Assembly: GCF_034039665.1 (NCBI RefSeq)
Contig: NZ_CP120131.1
Span: 770,206-834,205 of the forward strand
Length of the DNA stretch: 64,000 nt
Origin: Mammaliicoccus sp. Dog046
Lineage (GTDB): Bacteria; Bacillota; Bacilli; Staphylococcales; Staphylococcaceae
Direction of reading: 5' to 3'
A program made the position numbers and the translations under genes. The notes under the pieces were generated by a model that saw only the letters and a program-made list of their open reading frames with translations, was not told where the DNA came from and did no database searches. Position 1 is the stretch's first letter. Each line of letters begins with the position of its first letter. This document shows positions 34,884-43,847 of this stretch, piece after piece.

Positions 34884-35609
34884 TTGGATAACGATGTAAT
34901 TGTAAAATTTAATCGTGTGAATTATGAATTAGATGGTTCAAAAATTTTAAATGATATTAATGGTTCTATTTATAAAGGTTATATTACTTCTATTATTGGT
35001 CCTTCTGGAGCAGGGAAGTCTACATTATTGTCTTTTATTAATTTATTAAAATCTCCATCAAATGGTGATATAAGCATAAATAATAAACATATAGATACAT
35101 ATAATCCAATAGAGTTAAGGAAAAAAGTTCAGTTGGTTTCACAAGAAGCAACGATGATTGAAGGTTCGGTAAAGGATAATCTAGAATTGCCTTTAAAGTT
35201 GCAAAATAAAAATATGACTGACGAAGAAGTGGTAAAATTTTTAACAAGTGTTGATTTACCAGCATCTTTTTTAAATAAAAGTAGTAAATCTTTATCCGGT
35301 GGAGAGAAACAAAAGTTATCTTTAGCACGTGCATTAGTGAATCGACCAGAAGTCATTTTATTAGATGAAGTTACATCTGCTTTAGATCGTAATTCAAAAA
35401 ATGCCATTGAACAATTATTGTTAAAGATTAAAGCAGAATATCAAGTTTCGATGATATGGATTACACACGATATAGATCAAGCGATGAGAATGAGTGATTA
35501 TATTTGGGTAATGATTGATGGTGAAGTTGCAGAAATAGGAACTGCCGATGAAATTAATCATTCTACAAATCAAAATGTCAGAAGATTTATAGGAGAAAAA
35601 CGCATATGA
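34884..35609 (+). CDS. fetA: ABC transporter ATPase, FetA-like
   Basis: A 241-residue ATPase: Walker A GPSGAGKST, signature LSGGEKQKLSLARAL, Walker B VILLDEVTSALD, and THD switch. It is paired with a UPF0014 permease, the arrangement of E. coli FetAB, an iron exporter that helps in peroxide stress. TTG start after AGGAGATGG. It overlaps the permease start by 4 bases. The substrate is inferred from the family only. Confidence 0.8.
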   Translation: MDNDVIVKFNRVNYELDGSKILNDINGSIYKGYITSIIGPSGAGKSTLLSFINLLKSPSNGDISINNKHIDTYNPIELRKKVQLVSQEATMIEGSVKDNLELPLKLQNKNMTDEEVVKFLTSVDLPASFLNKSSKSLSGGEKQKLSLARALVNRPEVILLDEVTSALDRNSKNAIEQLLLKIKAEYQVSMIWITHDIDQAMRMSDYIWVMIDGEVAEIGTADEINHSTNQNVRRFIGEKRI

Positions 35610-36364
35610 GTATAACATCAGTCATTTTAATGTTCATTTTTATCATTATACCAATCGTGATTTCTAAATATTTTAATATAGGCATAGAAAAAGATACAAT
35701 CATAGCGGCAGTTAGGTCATTTGTTCAATTACTCATTGTAGGTTACATACTGCAGTTTATATTTGATCAAAATAGTCATATATTTATATTCTTGATGATC
35801 CTTCTTATTATTGGGGCGGCGACACAAAATGCTAGAAAGAAAGGTTTGGCTATTCCAGGTATAACTTGGAAATTATTGCTCGCATATGTGTCAGTTGAAA
35901 TTATTACACAAGGCATATTGATAGGATTTAAAATCACACCGGCAACGGCTCAATATATGATTCCAATCAGTGGAATGATTATCGGTAATTCAATGGTATT
36001 AAGTATTTTGTTTTTAAATCGATTTATGTCTGAAATAAAACAAAATGAAAATGTAGTAAAACTTATTTTAAGTTTAGGAGGTACACCTAAACAAGCAGTA
36101 CATAAACAACTGATTACCTCTATACAGTCAAGTATCATACCAACGATTGAACAACAGAAGACAATAGGTTTAGTACAGTTACCCGGCATGATGAGTGGAC
36201 AAATTATAGCAGGAGCTGATCCATTAGAAGCGGTACTATTCCAAATATTAATTGTATTTGTATTATTAACAGCTGCAGTAATGACAAGTGTTATTTTAGG
36301 ATTTCTTTCATACCCAACATTGTTTAACAAACACTTACAGCTGATTGAAAGTCGTATTAAATAA
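35606..36364 (+). CDS. fetB: UPF0014/FetB-like permease
   Basis: A 252-residue membrane protein with about seven helices. UPF0014 signatures include the segment around PISGMIIGNSM and the loop LPGMMSGQIIAGADPLEA, which contacts the ATPase. Partner of the preceding ATPase. Confidence 0.85.
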   Translation: MSITSVILMFIFIIIPIVISKYFNIGIEKDTIIAAVRSFVQLLIVGYILQFIFDQNSHIFIFLMILLIIGAATQNARKKGLAIPGITWKLLLAYVSVEIITQGILIGFKITPATAQYMIPISGMIIGNSMVLSILFLNRFMSEIKQNENVVKLILSLGGTPKQAVHKQLITSIQSSIIPTIEQQKTIGLVQLPGMMSGQIIAGADPLEAVLFQILIVFVLLTAAVMTSVILGFLSYPTLFNKHLQLIESRIK

Positions 36365-36367
36365 AAG

Positions 36368-36399
36368 AAAGGACCCATTAATTTTAATGGGTCCTTTTT
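36368..36399 (+). terminator. Terminator after fetB
   Basis: AAAGGACCCATTA pairs perfectly with TAATGGGTCCTTT around a 4-base loop, with a T-run. Confidence 0.95.
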
Positions 36400-36416
36400 A
36401 CAGATTCTCCTTTTTT

Positions 36417-36498
36417 GCGGTCGAACATTGCAAGTGAGGGCTGACAAGCAACATTGAGCGGTCGAACATTGCAAGTGAGGGGTGACAAGCAACATTGA
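36417..36498. repeat. Two tandem 41-bp repeats
   Basis: GCGGTCGAACATTGCAAGTG, then AGGG(C/G)TGACAAGCAACATTGA, occurs twice back to back (36417-36457, 36458-36498) with one base difference. No reading frame with a ribosome site runs through it. Confidence 0.9.
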
Positions 36499-36504
36499 TC
36501 CTGG

Positions 36505-36815
36505 CTAACGAGATAGTTTCAGAAAACAATCCTCTTAGAAATTCTAACGAGATAGAAAGTAAAAACAATCCCGTTAGCGGGTAAAAAGGGTATTCAGAAG
36601 AGGGAAATAGAGGTAAAATCCAAAGAAATAGTGCTCTAACGAGATAGTTCAAGTAAACAATCCTCTTAGAAATTCTAACGAGATAGAAAGTAAAAACAAT
36701 CTCGTTAGCGGGTAAAAATGGTGTCCAGAAGTGAGAAATAGCAATGAAATCCAAAAAAATAATGCGCTAACAGGATAGTTTCAGAAAACAATCTCGTTAA
36801 CGCAATTTTTTTTGT
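36505..36815. repeat. 131-bp tandem repeat with CTAACGAGAT hairpins
   Basis: CTAACGAGAT starts at 36505 and 36636, and as CTAACAGGAT at 36767, a 131-bp period: two units and a truncated third. Each unit holds two hairpins built from CTAACGAGAT and an ATC(C/T)CGTTAG-type arm. The last one closes best (AATCTCGTTA) and is followed by a T-run at 36808. With the pair before it, this fills the 474-base gap between fetB and the aldehyde dehydrogenase gene; no gene is seen. Confidence 0.88.
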
Positions 36816-36838
36816 TAGTAACGTATAGTCTATATTCT

Positions 36839-38215
36839 TTATTTCTTAAACATTGCTCGTACATATTTTCCCTTACCTTTATAAGGAGGGAACAACACTC
36901 CTGTCTCGAGTTTAGTCGTTTTAAACATCATGCCTTTTACATTACTAAATAGTTCGAATGAGGATTTGCCATGATATTTTCCAATTCCTGAATGACCAAC
37001 GCCACCGAATGGTAAGTTAAAGTTACCAACATGTAATAAAGTGTCGTTGATGCAACCTCCACCAAATGACAAGCGATTTACAACTTCATCTGTATGATTT
37101 TCATCTTCACTAAATAAATATAAAGCTAATGGTTTTGGTTTACTTTTAATATATTGTATAGCATCGCCAAAGCTTTCATAAGTCATGATTGGTAATATAG
37201 GTCCGAATATTTCATCTTCCATCAATATATCATCAAATTTAACATTATCTACGACAGTTGGCTCAATATAACGCGTACTTTCGTCACTGTTGCCACCGTA
37301 TACAATATCTCCGCTTGTTTCGTTAATTAAATTACTTAGACGTTGTGTATGTGCTTCGTTTACAATTCTGCCAAAGTCGTCGCTATTTTTTGCGTCTTTA
37401 CTATAGAATTCTTGAATCGTTGATTTAACAGCATTGATAAATTGTTGCTTAATACATGCATCAATGAGTACATAGTCTGGCGCAACACAAGTTTGTCCTG
37501 CATTAATATATTTACCAAAAGCAATTCGTTCAGCTGCAACTTTGATATTGGCTGTTTTATCGACGATAGCTGGACTTTTTCCACCTAATTCAAGGGCAAC
37601 AGGAATCAATTGTTTACTTGCTTGTTCGTAAACAATTTGGCCAATTTTTGTAGATCCTGTGAAAAATACAAAATCAAATGGATAAGTTAACAGTTCTTCA
37701 GTGACTGTTTTATCACCAGTTACACAAGTGACAAAGTCTTCTTCAAATGCTTGCGCTATGATGTTTTGAATAACACGAGTTACATTTGGTGTGAGTTCTG
37801 ATGGCTTAACAACAGCACAGTTTCCAGCAGCAATTGCACCGATTAAAGGTTCAAATACTAATTGGAATGGATAATTGAATGGTCCAATAATAAGGACTGT
37901 ACCGTATGGCTCATGTATCGTATAACTTTTACTAGGGAATAAGAAGACAGGTGTATTTACGTTTTTCTTACTCGCTAATTGTTTTATATCCTTTATCATT
38001 AAAGAAATACTTTTATAAATATAACCAATCTCTGTTGCATATGACTCAACAGAATTCTTTCCTAAATCTAATTGTAAAGCAGCAATTAAATCTGTTTCAT
38101 TTGATTTAATTGCTTTTTTTAATAGGCGAAGTTGCTTTTTTCTGTATTTAATATCTTTAGTTGTATCACTATCAAAAAAAGATTGTATGTTTTCAAATTG
38201 ATTAGCTATAGTCAA
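36839..38215 (-). CDS. Aldehyde dehydrogenase (class 3 type)
   Basis: A 458-residue NAD(P)-dependent aldehyde dehydrogenase. Catalytic Cys in NAGQTCVAPDYV, the general-base Glu in ALELGGKSP, the cofactor loop FFTGSTKIGQ, and the C-terminal hydrophobic/basic region common to fatty-aldehyde dehydrogenases. Likely oxidises long-chain or aromatic aldehydes, by family. Single gene. Confidence 0.88.
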   Translation of the reverse strand: MTIANQFENIQSFFDSDTTKDIKYRKKQLRLLKKAIKSNETDLIAALQLDLGKNSVESYATEIGYIYKSISLMIKDIKQLASKKNVNTPVFLFPSKSYTIHEPYGTVLIIGPFNYPFQLVFEPLIGAIAAGNCAVVKPSELTPNVTRVIQNIIAQAFEEDFVTCVTGDKTVTEELLTYPFDFVFFTGSTKIGQIVYEQASKQLIPVALELGGKSPAIVDKTANIKVAAERIAFGKYINAGQTCVAPDYVLIDACIKQQFINAVKSTIQEFYSKDAKNSDDFGRIVNEAHTQRLSNLINETSGDIVYGGNSDESTRYIEPTVVDNVKFDDILMEDEIFGPILPIMTYESFGDAIQYIKSKPKPLALYLFSEDENHTDEVVNRLSFGGGCINDTLLHVGNFNLPFGGVGHSGIGKYHGKSSFELFSNVKGMMFKTTKLETGVLFPPYKGKGKYVRAMFKK

Positions 38216-38336
38216 AGTTCATAACCCCTTTTATAAATCTGTTGTTTATATTTTAACAATAGTTATAATTAAAAGCGAAAGCTTTATTTGTAAAAGTGAA
38301 TATAATTAAAAATATATTACGAAAAGGTGAATCAAT

Positions 38337-39311
38337 ATGAAGTTTGGATTTATTGGTACGAATTGGATTAGTGATCGTTTTATTGAAAATGGCAAAGTAG
38401 TAGATGGTTTTGAACCATATGCTGTGTACTCCCGAACTGAGGAACGTGCGTCATATTTTAAAGAGAAACATGATCTTGCTGAGATATATACTGATTTGGA
38501 AGCATTTTGTAAAGCGACGTCTTTTGAAGCGATTTATATAGCAACACCAAATGCGTTTCATTTTGAACAAGCGAAATTGGCGATTGAACATAAGAAGCAT
38601 GTATTGATTGAAAAGCCTGCAACGATTAATAAAGAACAATTTGAAACATTATCTAGGTTAGCGCATGAAAATAATGTAACGGTAATGGAAGCAATGAAAT
38701 CAACTGTTATGGTGCCTTTTGTTGAATTTAAAGAAGCGAATGTAGATATCGGTGAAATTAGGTATGCGAGTTTTCACTACCATCAATATTCATCAAGATA
38801 TGATAAATATAAACAAGGTATTATTGAAAATGCATTTAAACCTGAATTAGGTAACGGTGCGTTAATGGATTTAGGCGTATATGCAGTAGCACCGATGATA
38901 CATTTATTCGGTAAGCCAAAAGAACTTAAAGCATATGGATTCAAGTTGGATACTGGGGCAGATGGACAAGGGAATGCCATTCTAGACTATGAGACATTCC
39001 AAGCTACAATCAGTTATTCTAAAATCTGTGACAGAGTGAGCCCTTCAGAGATTATTGGTGAACAAGGATCAGTCATTATAGATAAAATAAGTGCGCCATC
39101 GCATATCAAAATTTATGATAAAGAAGGCATATTGGTAAAAGAATTTAAATGTGATGATACGTATGTAATGAAAGATGAAATCATAGAATTTATTGAATGT
39201 ATTCAATCTCAAAAAGTGGAATCAACAATTAATACACACCAAAGAACAATAGATACAATAGCAGTATTAGATGAAATGAGAGAACAAATTGGCGTTCGAT
39301 TTGAAGTCTAA
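38337..39311 (+). CDS. Gfo/Idh/MocA-family oxidoreductase
   Basis: A 324-residue NAD(P)-dependent oxidoreductase: Rossmann start KFGFIGTNWISDRF, then the family EKP motif in VLIEKPATIN and the substrate domain with GNGALMDLGVYAVAPM. Substrate probably a sugar or cyclitol, not determinable. ATG after AAAAGGTGAATCA. Confidence 0.85.
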   Translation: MKFGFIGTNWISDRFIENGKVVDGFEPYAVYSRTEERASYFKEKHDLAEIYTDLEAFCKATSFEAIYIATPNAFHFEQAKLAIEHKKHVLIEKPATINKEQFETLSRLAHENNVTVMEAMKSTVMVPFVEFKEANVDIGEIRYASFHYHQYSSRYDKYKQGIIENAFKPELGNGALMDLGVYAVAPMIHLFGKPKELKAYGFKLDTGADGQGNAILDYETFQATISYSKICDRVSPSEIIGEQGSVIIDKISAPSHIKIYDKEGILVKEFKCDDTYVMKDEIIEFIECIQSQKVESTINTHQRTIDTIAVLDEMREQIGVRFEV

Positions 39312-39603
39312 ACGATTTATATTGATTTCATGTATTGTCGTATTAGTTATCATATGTATTTTTGTGATTCCATTTAAACAACAACCTTCGTCAACGACTA
39401 GGGTAGTGGTTGATCATTTTAATCATAAATATGCTTATCCAAGTTGTTATAATTATGATGAAGCGTCGAACTATTTAGATGAAGTGACGTTGAAAGATGC
39501 ACAAGATTTAAAATATCCACCAATGAATCAATGTTCAGCTGAAAAATCAAAGCCACATTATCAACCATTGTATAAAAAGATAATAGAGAGTATGGAAATT
39601 TAA
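39301..39603 (+). CDS. Small membrane-anchored protein
   Basis: About 100 residues: a basic start, one hydrophobic helix (FILISCIVVLVIICIFVI) and an extracellular part with two cysteines (SCYNYDE, NQCSAEK) that might form a disulfide. It overlaps the end of the oxidoreductase gene, so translation is probably coupled. In-frame TTG codons at 39289 and 39301 are both possible starts; neither has a strong ribosome site. Function unknown. Confidence 0.55.
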   Translation: MKSKRFILISCIVVLVIICIFVIPFKQQPSSTTRVVVDHFNHKYAYPSCYNYDEASNYLDEVTLKDAQDLKYPPMNQCSAEKSKPHYQPLYKKIIESMEI

Positions 39604-39629
39604 AGTAGGGTAGAATGGTAGAGATAGTA

Positions 39630-39880
39630 GTGCCGAGATATCGTGCGATACAGTATCAATCGCACGAAGACTTTGGGGTTTCGCCGAGATATCGTGCGAT
39701 TCAGGATCAATCGCACGAAGACTTTGGGATTTTGCCGAGATATCGTGCGTTTCAAGGTAAATCGCACGAAGACTTTGGGATTTTGCCGAGATATCGTGCG
39801 GTTCAGTATCAATCGCACGAAGACTTTGGGATTTTGTCGAGATATCGTGCGATTCAGGATCAATCGCACGATATCTTTTC
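39630..39880 (+). repeat. Five-unit array of the ATCGTGCGAT hairpin repeat, 51-bp period
   Basis: GCCGAG (GTCGAG in the last) anchors fall at 39632, 39683, 39734, 39785 and 39836. Each unit holds ATCGTGCG and CGCACGA arms plus the spacer AGACTTTGGG. The final unit alone has the long stem GATATCGTGCG/CGCACGATATC followed by TTTT. Because 51 is a multiple of three, long frames run through it on both strands; these are not genes. Confidence 0.93.
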
Positions 39881-39894
39881 TTCTTACATAAAAA

Positions 39895-39928
39895 AACAGT
39901 GCTGAGACATTTGTCTCAGCACTGTTTT
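39895..39928. terminator. Bidirectional terminator before the GNAT gene
   Basis: AACAGTGCTGAGAC pairs perfectly with GTCTCAGCACTGTT, loop ATTT, T-run on both strands. Confidence 0.95.
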
Positions 39929-39935
39929 GTATTTA

Positions 39936-40223
39936 TTATGCATTTTTTAAAACGTCGTGTGTGCTTTGGTCTTTGTTCATGACATCTTTCACATATGGAC
40001 AAACAGGATCGATGACTTTTCCTTCATTGCGTGCTTTCTCAATTACTACATCCACTAACTTACGTGCGATGCCTTGTCCTCTTAGACTTGTATCAACGAA
40101 CGTATGGTCAACTACAAGTATTTTACCATCGTTATCTTGATAAGTAATTTCAGCGTCAAAATCATTCTCAGAATTGCCTACATAAAATTTATTTGTGCCT
40201 TGTTTAATTTCCATTGCAAACAC
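39936..40223 (-). CDS. Small GNAT acetyltransferase (YjdJ-like)
   Basis: A 95-residue minimal GNAT domain: HTFVDTSLRGQGIARKLV is the acetyl-CoA-binding loop, and VCPYVKDVM is typical of the small YjdJ-like group. ATG after AAGGAGTGTGTTTGCA. It lies 11 bases downstream of ppaC and is probably cotranscribed. Confidence 0.85.
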   Translation of the reverse strand: MFAMEIKQGTNKFYVGNSENDFDAEITYQDNDGKILVVDHTFVDTSLRGQGIARKLVDVVIEKARNEGKVIDPVCPYVKDVMNKDQSTHDVLKNA

Positions 40224-40234
40224 ACTCCTTTAAA

Positions 40235-41161
40235 TTATTTTCCTAATAATTCATCAATTGGTGGTACAACTTGTTTTTTACGAGAAACGACACCAGGTAA
40301 TACAGCTACATTTCCATCTAATTTTGTATCAAATGCTTGTTCAACAACTTGTTGTTGTTTACCTAAAGCAATCGCTGTTGAATCACTGTTTAAGATATCT
40401 GTAATAACAAATACAAATAAATCATATTGTTCTTTAGCGATAATCGCGTTGATTTCATTTTCAACGTCTTCTTGAATTTCTAAAACTTCGTTAACGTCTA
40501 CTGTATTCACTTGAGCGATACGTACGACATGTTCACCCATATTGAATGATTTTGCATCCATGTTTAATAAGAATTCAGGTGTTTTACCTTTAACTGAAGC
40601 ACCAGCTTTAAGCATGTCTAAACCGTATTCATTTAAGTCTACGTTAGCAATTTTCGCTAAAGCTTCACATGCAGCAACATCTTGATCAGTACATGTAGGT
40701 GATTTGAATAATAAAGTATCTGAGATAATTGCAGAAATCATAAGACCAGCAATTTCAGGCTTAATTTCGATATTATTTTCTTCGTACATTTTCTTTAAAA
40801 TTGTTGTTGTACAACCAACTGACTCAGCTCTGTAATAAAGAGGGGCACCAGTTTCGAAATTACTGATACGGTGGTGGTCAACTACCATTGTAATTGTTGC
40901 ATCTGTAATATCATCAGCACTTTGTTGGAATTCATTATGGTCTACTAAGATGACTTCTTTATCTGCTAAAGGTGTCTCTAATAATGCAGGTGCTTCAACT
41001 TTAAAATAATCTAATGCAAATTGCGTTTCATCAGAAACATCACCAAGTCTAGCTGCTTGTGCATCATTGCCAAGTGCTTTTTGTAAATCTTCCATAACTA
41101 ATGCTGAAGCAATTGTATCTGTGTCTGGATTTTTATGTCCGAAAATAAATGTTTTAACCAA
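40235..41161 (-). CDS. ppaC: Manganese-dependent inorganic pyrophosphatase
   Basis: A 308-residue family II pyrophosphatase (DHH superfamily). Metal-site motifs FGHKNPDTDTIASA, ILVDHNE and VVDHHRISN, and the C-terminal substrate motif SRKKQVVPP. It hydrolyses PPi from biosynthesis. ATG after AAGGAGAAATCAC. Confidence 0.97.
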   Translation of the reverse strand: MVKTFIFGHKNPDTDTIASALVMEDLQKALGNDAQAARLGDVSDETQFALDYFKVEAPALLETPLADKEVILVDHNEFQQSADDITDATITMVVDHHRISNFETGAPLYYRAESVGCTTTILKKMYEENNIEIKPEIAGLMISAIISDTLLFKSPTCTDQDVAACEALAKIANVDLNEYGLDMLKAGASVKGKTPEFLLNMDAKSFNMGEHVVRIAQVNTVDVNEVLEIQEDVENEINAIIAKEQYDLFVFVITDILNSDSTAIALGKQQQVVEQAFDTKLDGNVAVLPGVVSRKKQVVPPIDELLGK

Positions 41162-41221
41162 TGTGATTTCTCCTTTTGATATGAATATTCTGTCTACTTA
41201 ATTTTAACATGAACGACTTTT

Positions 41222-41770
41222 CTATTCTACAACAGCGCCTATACTATTTTCAAAATGTGTCAGTGCCCATTCATGGCCAGCTTGATTAAATGATGCGACA
41301 CAGTTAGACGGTATGATGATATTGTAATTAAGATTGTATGCGTCAACGGCTGTGTGTAATACACAAATATCAGTACATACACCAACAATTTCAACTGTAT
41401 CCACATTTCTTTCTCTTAAAAGACTATCTAAATGTGTACCAGCGAATGAGCTGTATCGTGTTTTATCTATCCAAAAAACATGTTCAGCATCTTGAATACT
41501 TTCATATTGTGGCTGTAATTGATTATATAATTGTCTGCCTTCAGTATTAACAATATTATGCGGTGGGAAGAGTTTCGTCTCAGGATGGTAAGGATCATTT
41601 TCTAAATGATAATCCATTAGGTAGAAGATGAAATCTTGATTGTTATTGTAAGTTTCAATCTTATTTATAATGTTTTGTTCGATCTGTTGTCCAGGCTCTC
41701 CACAAGTTAATTTACCATTTGTTGCAATAAAATCATTTGAATAATCTACGACGATCAGTGCTTTATTCAA
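41222..41770 (-). CDS. pncA: Isochorismatase-family hydrolase, probable nicotinamidase
   Basis: A 182-residue cysteine hydrolase: Asp in VVDYSNDF, Lys in WIDKTRYSSF and Cys in GVCTDICVLHTA. The metal-binding DYHLENDPYHPETKLFPPH pattern supports nicotinamidase rather than another isochorismatase-like enzyme. Its product nicotinate would feed the PncB/NadE route encoded at 53.7-56 kb. Upstream of ppaC on the same strand, 60 bases apart. Confidence 0.85.
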   Translation of the reverse strand: MNKALIVVDYSNDFIATNGKLTCGEPGQQIEQNIINKIETYNNNQDFIFYLMDYHLENDPYHPETKLFPPHNIVNTEGRQLYNQLQPQYESIQDAEHVFWIDKTRYSSFAGTHLDSLLRERNVDTVEIVGVCTDICVLHTAVDAYNLNYNIIIPSNCVASFNQAGHEWALTHFENSIGAVVE

Positions 41771-41858
41771 TGTTTTGCCCCCTCAATTGTCTATATTATC
41801 ATTTCGGTGTAATATGAATATAATGAAATTATACGCTATTTTAAGGTGGTTATATAGT

Positions 41859-42965
41859 ATGCTGAACACAATTAATGTTAAAAATTATGGTGCACGCGGA
41901 CGATGTGGTTTAAGAGATACTATAGGTATACAATTAGCGCTACTTCAAGCTAAGAAAGGCCCCGTAACGATTTATATCCCAAAAGGTGAATATCATATTA
42001 TTTATGAACTCGTTATTTATGAACATACAACGTTGATACTCGATGATGAAGCAGTATTAATTAGAAAGTCACCGACCGCTATGTTGAAGAATGGTCATAA
42101 ATTCAAAAAATATTATGGCTATGAAGGGCATGGAAATATAAATATTATTGGTGGGACTTTTGATGCATTTGGACATACAAACAATACAAATAATACAATC
42201 ATGTCAATTGGACATGCGCGTAACATTCAAATTCATGGTGTCACATTTAAAAATGTAGTCGGGGGACATGCGATTGATGCTTGTGGTATTGATGGTTTTT
42301 ATCTGACGGAGTGTCAATTTTTAGGTTTTAGAGATGACAGTGGTACAAGATTATTTAGTGAAGCAGTACAAATAGATTTACAGATTAAAGGTGCATTTCC
42401 AAAGTTCGGTGCGACAGATGGCACGGTGACAAGAAATGTTTTAATTGAGCATTGCTATTTCGGAAATTCAGGAGATCCGAATATGTCAGCATGGAATCGT
42501 GCTATTGGATCGCATGCCAGCATGTATGATGCATTTTATGAAAATATCCACATCAAACATAATATTTTTGATGGATTAGGGGACTTCGCAGTAACATTAC
42601 TTAAATCAAAAGAGACTTCAATTACAAATAATCAATTTATTGATTGTGAAGGGGGCATCAGATATCTAGCGGTGCCTACTGGTAAATATTCATTCGACAT
42701 TAATCAATTAAGTAAAGGTGCACAAGGTGGTTCTACTTTATTAATCGGTGAAAATACTTTTAGTAATATTCAATCCAAACAAAGTATATTAATAAAGAGT
42801 TACGAAGATGCGATCAATAAAGATATTTATATATTTAATAATCAATTTGCAGATGAGCGTTCAGATAACATTAAGTTTATAAACGCAGAAGGTATATATA
42901 TGAAAGAGAATATTAATTTAACACGCATTAAGCATGATAATGTGAAAACAGTATACGAATTATAA
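41859..42965 (+). CDS. Right-handed beta-helix protein (pectate lyase/GH28-like)
   Basis: A 368-residue protein beginning MLNTINVKNYGARG, the opening of pectate-lyase-superfamily beta helices. It continues with VTIYIPKGEYHI and repeated helix turns (NINIIGGTFDAFG, NIQIHGVTFKNV, ENIHIKHNIFDG, TSITNNQFIDC). No signal peptide is present. I start it at the ATG after AAGGTGG; the frame extends upstream without a ribosome site. Substrate unknown; it could act on polysaccharide inside the cell or after lysis. Confidence 0.75.
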   Translation: MLNTINVKNYGARGRCGLRDTIGIQLALLQAKKGPVTIYIPKGEYHIIYELVIYEHTTLILDDEAVLIRKSPTAMLKNGHKFKKYYGYEGHGNINIIGGTFDAFGHTNNTNNTIMSIGHARNIQIHGVTFKNVVGGHAIDACGIDGFYLTECQFLGFRDDSGTRLFSEAVQIDLQIKGAFPKFGATDGTVTRNVLIEHCYFGNSGDPNMSAWNRAIGSHASMYDAFYENIHIKHNIFDGLGDFAVTLLKSKETSITNNQFIDCEGGIRYLAVPTGKYSFDINQLSKGAQGGSTLLIGENTFSNIQSKQSILIKSYEDAINKDIYIFNNQFADERSDNIKFINAEGIYMKENINLTRIKHDNVKTVYEL

Positions 42966-42970
42966 AAAAT

Positions 42971-43017
42971 AAAACAAGGTTAAGACATGATATCAACATG
43001 TCTTAACCTTGTTTTTT
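42971..43017. terminator. Bidirectional terminator between the beta-helix gene and pheA
   Basis: AACAAGGTTAAGACATG pairs with CATGTCTTAACCTTGTT (17 bp), T-run on both strands. Confidence 0.95.
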
Positions 43018-43023
43018 AGTCGA

Positions 43024-43833
43024 TTATATATTTTTATTAAAGTTACCAAGCACTTTAACATTAAAGTCCAGCGTTTTTAAAATAGTAATGACTTTTTTCA
43101 TTTCGATTTCTTCAGCACTACAATCTGCTTGTACAAAGAAATGGTACATACCAAGTTGTGTTTTTAGTGGACGTGATTCAATCCAAGATAAATTAATATT
43201 AAACAAAGCGAAAGCATTTAAAATACTTGCTAGTAAGCCAGGTTTGTCTTCATCTGGTGTAATTAATAAAATACTGTCAGTTGCTTTTTCTGCATATTTT
43301 TCCTCTGCTGATAATACTAAGAACCTCGTCGTGTTATGTGGATAGTCTTCGATATGTTGTTGCAAAGCAATAACATCACTATTTGTTTCTTCTAATCCAA
43401 TTGGCGCAATTGCAGCTGTATGTGCATCAATTTCTTCAAGACTTTGAACGGTACTATCAGAATAACGATATGTAAAGTTGTGTTCTTTAATAAACTTTGA
43501 TGTTTGGTTAACTGCAGGAGCGATAGAGACAACTTCTTTAATATCTTCTAATCGAGTTCCTTTATGTGCATACAATGAAAATGAAATATCTAAATGTAAT
43601 TCATCGATGACATGAACGGTTTGTGCTGTTAAAGCATCAGCAATAATATTGATTGTACCTTCAATTGAATTTTCAATCGGTGCAATCGCGATATTTTTTG
43701 GATCTGATTCAACTGCTTTAACAACTTCGTATAAATTTGATTTTGGAATATATTCATCAATCGTTGTGGCGCTGTAGTTTAAGGCTGCCATATGGGAGAA
43801 AGTCCCTTTAGGTCCTAAATAGTATAATTTCAT
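43024..43833 (-). CDS. pheA: Prephenate dehydratase
   Basis: A 269-residue enzyme converting prephenate to phenylpyruvate in phenylalanine synthesis. N-terminal GPKGTFSH, catalytic TRF in HNTTRFLVL, and a C-terminal ACT domain with the phenylalanine-binding ESRP. It is 14 bases downstream of nos, the conserved nos-pdt pairing of staphylococci. Confidence 0.96.
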   Translation of the reverse strand: MKLYYLGPKGTFSHMAALNYSATTIDEYIPKSNLYEVVKAVESDPKNIAIAPIENSIEGTINIIADALTAQTVHVIDELHLDISFSLYAHKGTRLEDIKEVVSIAPAVNQTSKFIKEHNFTYRYSDSTVQSLEEIDAHTAAIAPIGLEETNSDVIALQQHIEDYPHNTTRFLVLSAEEKYAEKATDSILLITPDEDKPGLLASILNAFALFNINLSWIESRPLKTQLGMYHFFVQADCSAEEIEMKKVITILKTLDFNVKVLGNFNKNI

Positions 43834-43847
43834 AAACGACTACCTTT

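Noticed and set aside
36398..36754. 118-codon minus-strand frame across the 131-bp repeat
   Set aside because: Runs through tandem repeats and hairpins, lacks a ribosome site and reads as biased low-complexity protein.
39600..39905. Long open frames on both strands coding 17-residue repeats such as YRAIQDQSHEDFG
   Set aside because: They arise because the 51-bp hairpin array has a period divisible by three; three frames stay open at once and none has a ribosome site. The DNA palindrome, not a protein, explains the pattern.
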